NCBI GenBank assembly: GCA_013398275.1
Contig: VZSE01012476.1
Coordinates: 2,256,644-2,320,643, forward strand
Source of the DNA: Promerops cafer
Lineage: Eukaryota; Chordata; Aves; Passeriformes; Nectariniidae
Length of the DNA: 64,000 bases
Reading direction: 5' to 3'
Below are positions 50,301 to 61,403 of this stretch, in pieces. Every line of letters begins with the position of its first letter. The first letter of the stretch is position 1. The position numbers and the translations under genes are program-made. Under the pieces are notes generated by a model. That model was not told where the DNA came from and made no database searches. It saw only the letters and a program-made list of their open reading frames with translations.

Positions 50301-51293
50301 GGTGAAAAATGCTATAGAAGTGGGTAATGTATTGTTACATCATATAGGTTACTCTGTTCTGTGATGTAGTAGCATTCTATAATAACAATGTTGTCAAAAC
50401 TGTTGCTGTATGATGCTATTACAACAATAACTATACCTTAAATAATTTTTAAACATTTGGGCTTAGATACAGTAATACCCTGAATTTTTTTTACACTTTC
50501 TTTTGTTTAAATGGACAGTGCCTGAAGTGTACAGAGAAGTCAGGATTACATGAGAAGATGCCATTAGATTATACCATTATTTATGAGTTCATTTATTTTC
50601 CCATTCTGACCATGAGTGTGAATGATTGGACTCAAGCCTTACATTTTCAGATTTCAAAGCCATGTGATGACAAGAGGCACAGATCAGCCAAAATTCCTAT
50701 TTACTTCACTGCCATTTTGCCTATGTAACATCTGAAGGATCTGTGCCCCATACCAATTTCAGTTCCTCTGATGTAATAAGTACTATTTGCCATTTTTCCA
50801 CTGCTACTAAGTGCCAGGAGATCTGCTATTTAGTTGTCATGATCAGGACTACATCTGACTGTGTTGCTCAAGAAAAGCTGCCCTCCTACTTAACATCAGT
50901 ACACAGCTACCCCTACATAAAAAATTCATTTACAAGAATCTCTTATTCAGTGAAGTACCCCAAATTGGTAAACACTAGCTGAGGAGATTCCCATCTGCCT
51001 TGTGAATGCCCCTGTTAGCTGCCAGGATTTGTAAATACAGCAAATAGTATTTTTAATATGTTTCAATCACATTGCAAAATCAGTTATTTTGTGAAATGGC
51101 TGTTTTATAATATGACTGTGATATCTATGATATTGGACTCTCTCAAGAGGAGACAAGCTGACAGGACACATACGGAGAAAACTGAAAGGTCTGTGTACAA
51201 CTCTAGATTTTCTGAAGAACTAAAATGATTGAAAAACTATCCATATTCCCTTTCTTTTGGCAGCTTATTCACAATGATGACACACCCAGTATC
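47311..51293. other. Non-coding AT-rich stretch
   Basis: No exon or RNA gene is recognised. A 132-codon minus frame at 47623-48021 and other short frames show no domain. A perfect 9-base inverted repeat lies at 48183-48210. Confidence 0.5.
48183..48210. repeat. Small inverted repeat (9-bp arms)
   Basis: CTTTGTATA at 48183-48191 and TATACAAAG at 48202-48210 are perfect reverse complements separated by 10 bases. It could form a small hairpin, but arms this short and AT-rich are expected by chance in a window of this size. Confidence 0.6.
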
Positions 51294-51299
51294 TAAAGT
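51294..51299 (+). repeat. Target-site duplication, left copy
   Basis: TAAAGT directly precedes the TGTCACAG end of the LTR and is repeated exactly at 51636-51641, directly after the terminal ACA. A 6-base duplication is the size made by class II (beta/alpha-like, ERVK-type) retroviral integrases. Confidence 0.88.
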
Positions 51300-51357
51300 T
51301 GTCACAGTTGAGACAGAGACAACACGACACTCCGCAGTTCTTGCGGAAACAGCGAAT

Positions 51358-51363
51358 TTTATT
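51358..51363 (-). terminator. Polyadenylation signal AATAAA inside the LTR
   Basis: AATAAA on the minus strand lies only about 10 bases downstream of the TATA-like word. If transcription starts the usual 25-30 bases after the TATA-like word, the signal falls upstream of the start site, meaning in U3, with a short R. That arrangement is known in several retroviral genera. It could provide a cryptic polyadenylation site for minus-strand transcripts. Confidence 0.55.
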
Positions 51364-51373
51364 GAGTGCAGCT

Positions 51374-51383
51374 CCTTTTCATA
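51374..51383 (-). promoter_or_regulatory. TATA-like element of the LTR
   Basis: The minus strand reads TATGAAAAGG immediately upstream of the AATAAA signal. Its position relative to the CCAAT words and the polyadenylation signal is what one expects of a U3 core promoter. The one-base departure suggests a weakened promoter. Confidence 0.45.
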
Positions 51384-51635
51384 GGGTTTTCAATAAACCC
51401 GCGTGGTTGATCCTAATTGACTAAATTTGGTTCCCACCCAGCTCACTGGCCAATAGCTGCCTGTGTCTGTGCTTGTCAGGGATTGGCTGGCGTTGTTTGA
51501 ATTTAAATCTCTTGGCTTCTCAGTGCCTTCCTCCTAGGGATGTTTACTTCTTTTCCCTAACAGCACAGACTGGTCGAGTTATAATTAGGGTTATCTGTGC
51601 CTGTGAGGCCTCCAGGCCAGCTGTTAGCCACCACA

Positions 51636-51641
51636 TAAAGT
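51636..51641 (+). repeat. Target-site duplication, right copy
   Basis: TAAAGT follows the terminal ACA of the LTR and is identical to 51294-51299. Perfect identity argues that the two flanks belong to the same integration event and that there has been no rearrangement since. Confidence 0.88.
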
Positions 51642-54600
51642 TAAATGGCTTGTCCTTAACGATCTCAGAGACAGAGGGGAAAAGCATTGACATCATTGAA
51701 CTCTACAGGATTTTGGCATTTGATTCCAGTGGGTGGGAAATCAGGCAGTGATTTCTAAGGGACATAGAGGAACACAAGACACGGAGGACTGCAAACTATG
51801 CTTGGGATGACTGGACATTGCATGCACAGTTATGGGACAGAGCATGGAGAACTCCAGTGACATGCAGGAAACCTTGCAACGTACAACAGCAAGAAGAAGG
51901 CAATACATAACTTAGGAAAAGTGCACAGGAATTATCTAGTTTCCACATACCTAATGGAAAATATTAATTTTTTTTTCACTGTACTTCTGTACAAATGCCT
52001 GTATGTTCTGCCTGCAGCAGATGCACAAAGACAATTGCATGCCAGGTGCATGTGTATGACTCTAAGATCCTGACAAAGTAGCTGCCCAGACTGGGCCCCT
52101 TGTTGGAAGGTGCCACCAGGTTCATTTAGCTGTTAAGTACTAGGATGTCATCCTGAGACAGCGCCAAGTTGTGGTTGAACACACGCCAGTCTCCACCCAT
52201 TTGCATGCAGATTTCACTTGGGACTCAAAAGGATATTCCAAGAAGAACAGACCCCATTTACAATTTTCTCCAAGGACATTAAGAGAGGAGCTGGCTTTCT
52301 ATGCTTGGTGTATGGTCTGAGGATGTGTAAACTGCGGACAGCAGACTCTGCATCAAACCTGCTGTGGAAAAGTTGGAGTGGAGTAACAGTTCACTAAACT
52401 GTCTGTGCCTCTCCTTCTAGATGCAAGCAAGTAGTTTAACAGCTGTGCTTGTGAAGTGCTTTGAAATCTACAGATTAAATTTAGTGCCTAAAGTCATGTG
52501 CAGTGCTAAATACTTTTATTGTCTTCTGAAATTAGAAACACCTTTGAAACAAATTCAAACCCTTCTCCCACATAGTCAAATAAAGGAAATTAATCTTGGC
52601 CACAATTAACTTTCTATCCTCATTTCTCAACCTGCTCCATCTGCTACTTCATCTGACCTGCTCCTACACTTCACTGATCAAATGCAGTTGCAAGCTTATC
52701 CATCATCTTACAGCATAATGAAGTGTAAACCTTTTCTGAATCAATCTGTCATGTGAGCCATAATTTGGAGTTCAAAAGATTGCATTCAAGACCATTTTAA
52801 GCTTTAATCACAACCATGTTGAATGATGGGCTACTTTCCATTAGCAAATGTGTCTCCCCTTTGCTGCTCAACATTCTCAATGAGTCCAGAAATTCTGTAA
52901 TTATGACAAACATTTGGAATTGATGAAAAATAGTAAAAAACCCAATCAACAACTACAGAAAACCACCCCACAACAAAAACAAATAATTTCTCTTAAATTA
53001 CCTTGTTTAATAGCTTAATGTCTAGATTCCTATTTGAGGTGAGTACAAGAGAAAACATGATAGCCAAATGATCTGAGTGACCTGAAAGCACATGCTGGCA
53101 GTAAAGGCGCAAAACTAAATATGATTATATATGGGGTATTGCCTGTATCCTTCAATTTTGCCTCATATCCTCTGTTGTTACATAAAGACTAGTTTAAAAC
53201 AGCCTGCAGAAAAGCAATCATACACCATTTCATGCATAAGGCTGAAGTAATCAAGCAGCAATATAGCACTGATACACTAAAGCCAAAACCTGACATCACT
53301 GTTTTTCAATACTGTTGTCAGATAATATTAATAGTAACTGAATCCAGCATCTGATTCTCAGGAAGCAAAAACAATCTTTCTCCACTGGGCCTCACATCCA
53401 CAATATGTGATACTAAACTCAGAATGGCCAATCTGTAAAATGCCTTACAAAGAGCAAGGAGCAGGAAGAACCTTGAGGAACACAGGGAAAGCTAGAGGAG
53501 AACAAACAAAACCAAAGTTCCACCAACTTAAAAAGGTGAAGAGCAACGAGGATTGAAGCATTCAACAGCCCCACTCATCACTAAATGAAGAAAATTAAGA
53601 CTAGATATTTATCACTATTTTAATGAGGGATTAGAAATGCAGGCTGCACTTTAAAATAACAGTGTAAACAACATTTAGATAAGTAGAATCATTCAAATTG
53701 GTAACACCCAATAAAATACACAGCGGCAAACTTGCACATCTTGCTGAAGCAATTTGTGTTTCTCTATCAATTGTCTTCAAGAGGTTATGGGATGCCTTAG
53801 AGAAGGGTAAAGTGGCAATATGGCATACATTTTTAGAAGGTGGAGAACAGTCTGAGGAGCTAGAGCTCAGGGAATGTAACTTCATTGTGTAGGACAAGCT
53901 ATTGAGCAAACTTATTAAGCAAACACCACTGAAGCACCCAAAGGATAATACAGTCACTGAAACCTGGCAATCCTGGAGTTACTGAGAAGAATCATGTCAA
54001 ACCAATCTCCAAAGTAATCTTTTTGTCATATCTCACAGCCTTGTATGGCTGCCCTGAGGGTACCATTATGCAGTTCAGACAACAAATCCACCTGGCCACT
54101 CACTGCCCACTAGAGGAAGAGCCAAAGAGCTCTCCAACCTCCACCCACTGTAACAGCAGCTTAGATATCTAGATCATGGGTGGACATGTACACTGAAGGA
54201 AAAACATGCTTAGAGTCGGTTTTGGTTTTGTCAAACACGGATGTATTTCAAATAATGTTCAGTAGGGGTTTACCATAGATTTTGTCACGTTAAGCAGCTT
54301 GTAGAACAGAACTGAAAAACAATTTTTTCTGCCATTCATAGATGACAACTAACTGGGAAGGGATGCAAGTGCTTTGGAGGACAGGGATAACATTTTAAAT
54401 GATTTTGACAAGCTGCAGAAGTGATCCAAGGTCTGCAGGATGTTCAGTAAAAAGAAATTCAAAAAGCTTCCTTTAGTCATAAGATGTGAATACAGAAATG
54501 CACAATGGAGAACTAACAGTAAATCACCATTAGAGTGGAAAATAATTCAGCAATTGCTGTGATTCACAGGCTAAAAATGTGTGTGTGATGGTGCTGCAGA

Positions 54601-57600
54601 AAAGACAACTCCCATTCTTGGATTCACTGGCAGGAATGTCATGTGCAAGGCACCAGAAGTATTTAACATTCTCTGATCCATAACAATAAGTTTCCTGCTA
54701 GACTGTTACTCTGTCCAGGGCCGATAGCCACACTTTAAAGAAAGACATGACAAGCTACAGAGAGAGTGGGGGAGAAAAATAAGTATGACAGGGGAGCCGC
54801 AAAATATTATTTCTGTGCCAATTAGAGAATTTTGCTGTGTTTAGTGTGGGGAAGACCCAGGGGGTAAGGGGGAGGGGAGGGCAGGAACCCATACAAGCCC
54901 TCCAGCTTATCAGGTTATAATGACAGGGAGGGAGATCAAACTTCCTCTGTCTGCTAAGGGCAGTACACAATATAATTGGCTTGATTTGCATCAGTGAGAT
55001 GTATTTAAATCCTGGAGCCTTTTATGAGAGATTTTTGGTAACAGGTTCGACAAAAAGGGATGGTTAATACAGCATCAAAGCAACAGAAGGTGGACCCACA
55101 GCTTTTCTGTGGGGAGGTGCTAGAAATGGCAAAACTGCCTCAGAAACCATTGCTCACCCCAACATCCCCCTACTACAGGGAAACAGAAAGAAATCCTGAG
55201 GGGTTGAGGAAGTGACTGACAAGTGGCTAAGATCTTGAATGGGCTGGGCAAAGGGCAGCTGAGGAGTAGCCCTGGTTTGGTGGCCTTGCTCTGGAGGAGA
55301 CAGGCATTTCCCACAGCACACTGAAACCCCACCATGGAACCCACTTGAGACTTGGAGGCTTGTGTTTCTGTGGCTGTTGATTAAACATAATATGTAAATG
55401 GCCTGTTCATTTTTTATCTAGCTGCAAAGGTGGAGTGATGGTAGTTTTATTATAGCATGAGTGTTCTTCAGTAAGATAGTTAATGAGCTGTCAAGACTTC
55501 TGTAATAAACTTCTCTGTCAGAGTTGTAACTGATAACTCACTGCAAAATGAAGCTTACTTTTAGTCATTGCTCAGAAACGTGTTTTATGAATTTTGAGAA
55601 ATAAACCTCATCTTTTTAAAAAGTCTTATCTCGCAGTAAAAACAAACTGTGAGACTTTCCCAGAGCAACAGGGTAGGTTTCTTTTAATATGAATATAATT
55701 ACTCCTTTTTGCTTATAGAGGAATTATGTGTGCTGTAGTGTTGTAAAACAGTGGAGGAGATTGGGAAATTCTGCCTCATCAGTACCATTACTTCTGTCTC
55801 ATTCCATTTCTCTTTCCTTATGTGTGCTCTTCCTGAGAAGACAGCTAATCCTGGCCACCAGTAACACAGAGCTCCAGAAGGGACATGATAGTGCTTTACA
55901 GCAGAGCACAGTTGCTTGTCTTGACATTTTCTGATTTTAAAAAATGTCAATTTTTATTTGCCACTCACGATCCTTTCCTTCCAAAGCTGTGCTTAAAGGG
56001 GCAGAGAGATGAGATGAAGGTATTGCAAATAATATGTCTGAAAGCACATTTCCTTCTGCAAATGATGTGCACACTGTTTACAGTCCATGACTTTAATAAC
56101 TGTTTAAAGTTTTACAGCTTGTATATACTTCAGCTGATTTTCTTCCTAAGCTTTCTGCTGCCTTTCCAATTTTCACGTCTTATAGCTGGTCAGGGAAATC
56201 ATGTGCTTGTATTTCTTGTCCACAAGCTGATCCAGGCTTTATGGTGACGAAAATTCCCTCTCCTGGTTTCTGATTATGCTCAGATGCTTTTCCAGTATTC
56301 CTGAAATGTGTCTGCAAATAAGAAAAGTTCATTTTGAGAGAAGATGCAAGTGCCTTTTTTGAATATTCACATAGGTTTCAACAGGGATTTTAGATTCTGC
56401 TTACGTCTTGCAAAACAAGGAAAGTTTCCTGCATTAGTGTTCATGAATCAGCAAATACAAAAGGGCAAAATATTCCAAGAGATGTGTTACACGCAGCAGT
56501 GTGAGAGCAGTGCCCCTCCACCAGTCTGTCTCCCAGCTCCCGTGCTGGCACACTGATGGCTGCACTGCTAACCTGGGCATCTTCCCTCACAGTTGATGGG
56601 GATCCTTATGGTTACCGCCCGCATTTTACTTAGCAAGAACGTATGAATACTTCTGCTGACTCTCCCACTTCCTTCCCTCCCGGAGTGACTGAGGGACTGC
56701 GGTGTTTTGCTTATGACCTCTGGTGGTAAAAGGGAGACGCTACAACTCCTTTATTTGCATCAAAAATGATAATGAAAAAATCGGGTAGCCTTGTTTCCTA
56801 TCAAGAATTAGGCTGTGGCTTAGCTGAGCATGATTTCTAATCAAGCACTGAATTTTCCTTAAGTACCTCCTTGCCTGATACTGAGTCAATTGAATGAATG
56901 TTGTCACACAAACAGTGTCATTGGCAGAGACACAATGGGGGACAGGGGACATGTACTTACCTGCTTCTCGAGTGCTTGCTCTCCAGGAGTGTCCTTGCTC
57001 CATGATGCTTCATTTTATGGCAATTCCGCCTCTAAAGTAATGTACAAAATATATATATATACACTTTATTCAGCACTGAATACTTTGTTTGTAAAATTAA
57101 ATTTCTTTTTCACTTCTCAAGCACTTTGCACCAGATAAATTGTGGACCTCTTTGCACCCATACAAATCTGTAGGCAGGGCAGGATCTGGACAGGTTTTGG
57201 TTAACCAATCTGCAGAACCGCAGTGAAGTGTGTACATATAAACTGTGCATTAGCTAAGTATATATAAATATTAACTACATATTACTGAGGGGGATGTTGT
57301 GGAAAATGGAAATCAAATAACATACAGACATTTGCATAAGAAAGGCAGTGCTGGATACAGGCCAAGATATCTGAAACCTAATCTTGTCTTCAGACAGCTG
57401 GCAGCTCAAAGCAGCTACCAAATCATTTTCCTCCTCTGTACCAGCCCTAGCTGTTGCCCCCATCAGGATCCTGGTGGGGTGGATCCTTGTGTGCCTGTAG
57501 CCCAGTAGATTAAGCCTCAAGCTTTACTTGAGGGAAAAAAAGAAGGACAACTTTTCTCCTGTTCAAGCTGCCACCCTCCTGAGGGGCAATTATCCAAAAC

Positions 57601-60600
57601 TTCACAGCAATGAAGTTGCTCACTGACTGAGAAGGGGACAAATCAGGGCTCCATCTCCCTTCCAGCCCTTAAAGTGCATGGGAAAACTCAGGATGGTTTT
57701 TTTTCTAGAATCAAACAAGCCTCTCCTAAAGCACAAGCAAAAATTAGCTGCCACTTCCCAGACGCTCAGCAGTGCAGCAAAATCCTTCCTCTGCAAAGTT
57801 TGTCATGGAAGGATAAGAACTAATGACACTGAAGGAAAGGGATGAACTGCAGGAGTGAGCATTTCCCCTGCAGAGACCTGCAAAGAAATTGGGTCACCAC
57901 AGTGAGCCTGACAGCAGGGCTTCACCCTGCCAAAGCATGTCAGCCTACTTTTAGCCCTGTGTACGTGTAGATCCCACTAGTCTGTCCTTAGTTTTAAGTC
58001 CATTGACTTCACTGGGACCTTTCCTTTGCTTAAATCTCCACGTTTCTATGAGCTAGGTCGGCAAAGACTAGCTATTTGAAAAGGCTGTTTGAAGCTCTCC
58101 GTCTGTGTTAATGAGGCTAGACGTTTTTGAAGTCGCCTTTTCAGAAGTTACTTTACAAATCTGCATCTTCCATTACCTGTGCTCTGAGAAAGGCAACATT
58201 GCTTTTAGTGAAATGAGGTATCAATGTGTCTGTTCCTGTGGCAGCCACAGGAAGAAACACACTTTCTTCTCTGAAAAGTCAGGGAATATACAATTTATTA
58301 TAAGGCTAAGCAATTAAGTTGCATTTGGGAAGAGTTTCATAACAGATAGCAGACAAAGTCCTCCCAGCAAATGGATACAAAGTCTCCATCATGTCTCAGA
58401 CATTTCATTGAATGCACTCCAACACAGAAGTCACTTTGGCGAGGTGTCGAAACATCCATGCCCCAGATTCAGCATCTTTTCACCGGGTGCTGTGGGCTCA
58501 GAGAAGGGGAGTTGCAGCCCGGACCACTACATCCCACCTCATATCTTACTGGGAAGTGCCTGTCTCTGACCACCCAGTGACCTCAAAGAAAGGTGATGAG
58601 GGGGGTGAGATGTTTACCAGGCTCTTTAGTCACATGCACAAAGTTACGGAACATGGATCCAGACTGATGATTCTACAGTGGTTGCAGACAGGGAGACATT
58701 CTGGAGAGCTCAGAAATGAGCTCTGTTAAGTGTGGCACGGTGGGGAGGGGTGGTGGAGGGTTTGACAGCTTGCCCAAGTGCACATAGGCTGTCTGGGTGA
58801 CAGCCAGCGATGAGCGCTTGGCTCCACTGCCCTTGTCCTTGCTCACTCAGAGAGGTGTGAAACAGGCAGCTGTGATCTGACAGCTCTTTTCAGAAGTGTC
58901 TGTGAGAAAGGAGGATGAAAAAAGCCATCAGAAGAGCAGAGATGCCAAGCCAAATGCCCATCTTTCCCCTGGCCAGAACTTCCAAAACCAAGAGATTCAT
59001 TGTAGAGGAAGTTTACTGTGTTTGTGTTAGACCTCTGAAATCTTCTACAGCATCATTACCCCACTAGAGCTTGGTGCCAGGAGATTCAAAAGTTTTGTAT
59101 GTTTAAAATACTGTAATGAGATGGAAGGTAGGTCCTACTTCCTCCTGGGCACACACCACAGCATCCTACAAGGTGCAGGAGCAGAACTGTCACCTCAGCT
59201 TCACAGGTACATTGCATAGCAGCCTGAGTGTGTTGTAACACCAACAGGAGCCCTATGTGATGTCCCCTGTGCAACCACGGCCATATGGTTTTGAAGAGGA
59301 GTTTCAAAAGCTCCACCCAAAGATAAACAATATAGAGAAATAAAAGTGCAGGAAATCCTTTGGCATTGCTGAATTCAGATTTGACACCTGAAAAGACTTT
59401 TTAGGTGTGAGAAAGGGAGGAGTGGAAAAATAGCTCATTTTTCATCTTTATATGAAATATGGGAGACATGGGACATTCTCAAACTCTGAGACCATCAGCA
59501 GGTGTTAGGTATTCATCAGACAATAAGAGGAATGGAGCCAATTTTAGCAAGGAACAGCTGACACCCCTGTGCCAGGCTGAAGGCCATGAGCTGAGAGAGA
59601 CAGGCAGCAAGCTAAATTAGAAAACAAACTAAGCAGCCAAGATATGTGCACAGGCCATGCCACAGCCCTCACAAGCCTAACACCGTCTCAGCATGGGAAG
59701 TACAAAAAGGGCATGAGGGAGACAAGAAGGAAGAGACAAGGGGGAAAAGACAAGGACAAAGAAGAGAAGGGGGAGAGAAGAGTGCCTCTCCCAGCAGAAA
59801 CCAGCTTTCCTCTTCTGTGTATGCTTTTGCTATCTTAATGTACAAAGCTTGAGGCCAGTCGATTAGATCGCTCTCTCCCCCTTGCCATTTGTATGTCACT
59901 TCTCTGCTTATCTTGGATCTTCCCCAGGGCAGGGAGTATATCTTCATGTGCACAGCCTAGCTGCACTGCAATGCAGAGGTTAAGAAAAATAGGAAAGCAC
60001 TCACAGACAGAAAACAACATAAAGAGATCTTTTTGGTGAACAATGGAAAAAAATAAATGATAGTGTCTGAACTTGTTACATTTAACTGCATAAATATATT
60101 GAAAGTCTGCTGCCCTCTGTGCCTGTATTATTCCCTGCACCTATCCCCCTAACCTCACTTACCCTGCACAGCTAAGTATGGTGCCCTTTTACTGGAAATA
60201 AACCCTGTCCCTGTCAGTGTTGAGAAGATCACTGTAATGCTTGCTGTAGGGGAAAAAGAGGAAAATCAGTTCCTGATGTGCTAGCAGACAGTAAAACTCA
60301 AGGGTCATAGGAAGCCACAAATCTGCCAGAGATGATTAATTCAGTAGAGAAGGTAGAAACCTAAAGTTTTTCTGTTTTCTTTATACTGTCAAATTTATTT
60401 TACTTGATACAAGGGACAATAACGGATTAGGAGTGATGTCTGGAAGGAGAGGTCCCAGGGCACAGGAGACACTGGGATGCTGAGCTGTCACAGGGCAGCT
60501 TGCCAGCAATCAGGACCTATTTGAGTATAGGTGACACACAGCTGCCTGACATGTCAAAACTCTGTCCCATCTGTGACATGTTAGGTGATGTAAGATGTGG

Positions 60601-60807
60601 GCAGCCTTCGCCTGATCAGACAGGAGCCATCTGGTGCTGAGGTGCTGCCTCCTCATCTCCAAATTCATGGCTTTACCTCTGTCTTTGGAACAGCCAAGAG
60701 ATGAGTTATATGAGACTTGACTGTGTGAGCAAGAGTGGACAATTACTCTAAACACAGAAAAGCTTCAAGAAGCAAATCTTAAGAATCGCACAGTCCATGG
60801 GTTTTCT
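51642..60807. other. Long non-coding stretch
   Basis: No exon, RNA gene or transposon is recognised. Perfect POU octamers occur singly at 52199-52206, 54984-54991, 56753-56760 and 57330-57337. A short (AT)n run lies at about 57049-57061. Open frames near 55.9, 58.4 and 59.7 kb are short and without domains; the last is purine-rich simple-sequence-like DNA. Confidence 0.5.

Positions 60808-60846
<39 letters not shown>
60808..60846 (+). repeat. (CAG)13 trinucleotide microsatellite
   Basis: Thirteen uninterrupted CAG units. The frames through the tract are interrupted by stops nearby, and no exon signals flank it, so there is no evidence that it encodes polyglutamine. A pure uninterrupted tract of this length is likely to be length-polymorphic. 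On the minus strand it is (CTG)13. Confidence 0.97.
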
Positions 60847-60848
<2 letters not shown>

Positions 60849-61320
60849 TTTGTTAAGAAGGAAGAACCTAAACATTTGGACCAAAATGATTTCTTGGCTG
60901 CTTTTCCCTTTCTAAGAACGGACTAGCGTCGATCACACTGTACACACCATTGATGCCCCCTCATTTTCCAAACCTGTCTTACCTCCATTTCACTGTTTAA
61001 AAAATACATATATCCCCTTTTTACTATCAAGACCCTATGTAGCTCTGTCCTTGATCTTTTGATCTTCTCTTCCTATCACTTTATCCTGATAATGCCCTTG
61101 GCATCCTTTCACTCTCCATTTCCCACTCTCATTCTGCTGCCCTCCCTTTTGCAGCTCTCCATGCATGAAATGACCTCCAGAGAAGGGTTTTTACATTCTC
61201 ATCCTTTCCTGTCAAAAAGCTCACATCTGTCATGGGCCTGACAAGTAGTGCAGTAATATGATAACAATAATATGTTAGATCTTCAAGATAACCATGATGG
61301 ACACATCTGTGTATCTGTAT
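60847..61320. other. Non-coding stretch
   Basis: Pyrimidine-rich in its second half. No gene or repeat is recognised. Confidence 0.5.
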
Positions 61321-61403
61321 AGATATGCATATATATATATATGTAGATATACGTATATGTATTCATATATGCATATATATGTATATATACATTCCTGTAT
61401 ATG
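61321..61403. repeat. TA-rich simple repeat with palindromic blocks
   Basis: Degenerate alternating (TA)n array of ~80 bases with atatgcatat, gtatat and catatatg blocks. It resembles the array at 25.4 kb in composition but is not an identical copy. Confidence 0.88.

Larger units (their letters stand above)
51300..51635 (-). mobile_element. Endogenous retrovirus solo LTR, 336 bp
   Basis: The element begins TGTCACAG and ends CCACCACA, so both strands have the canonical TG...CA ends, and it is bounded by the exact 6-base duplication TAAAGT. Read on the minus strand, it has the order expected of an LTR: two CCAAT-type words (at 51450-51454 on the plus strand and 51482-51486 on the minus), a TATA-like TATGAAAAGG (51374-51383) with one departure from consensus, an AATAAA polyadenylation signal (51358-51363), and a CpG-containing U5-like end. 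No gag, pol or env sequence lies next to it, so it is a solo LTR left by recombination between two LTRs. The 6-base duplication and short length suggest an avian class II (ERVK-like) family; the family name cannot be given without a library search. Confidence 0.88.

Noticed and set aside
55040..55060. tRNA B-box-like word ggttcgac
   Set aside because: The required bases of the B box and a partner A box at the right distance are missing. No cloverleaf can be drawn.
60808..60846. Polyglutamine-coding exon
   Set aside because: No long open frame spans the tract in the Gln frame, and no convincing splice signals flank it.
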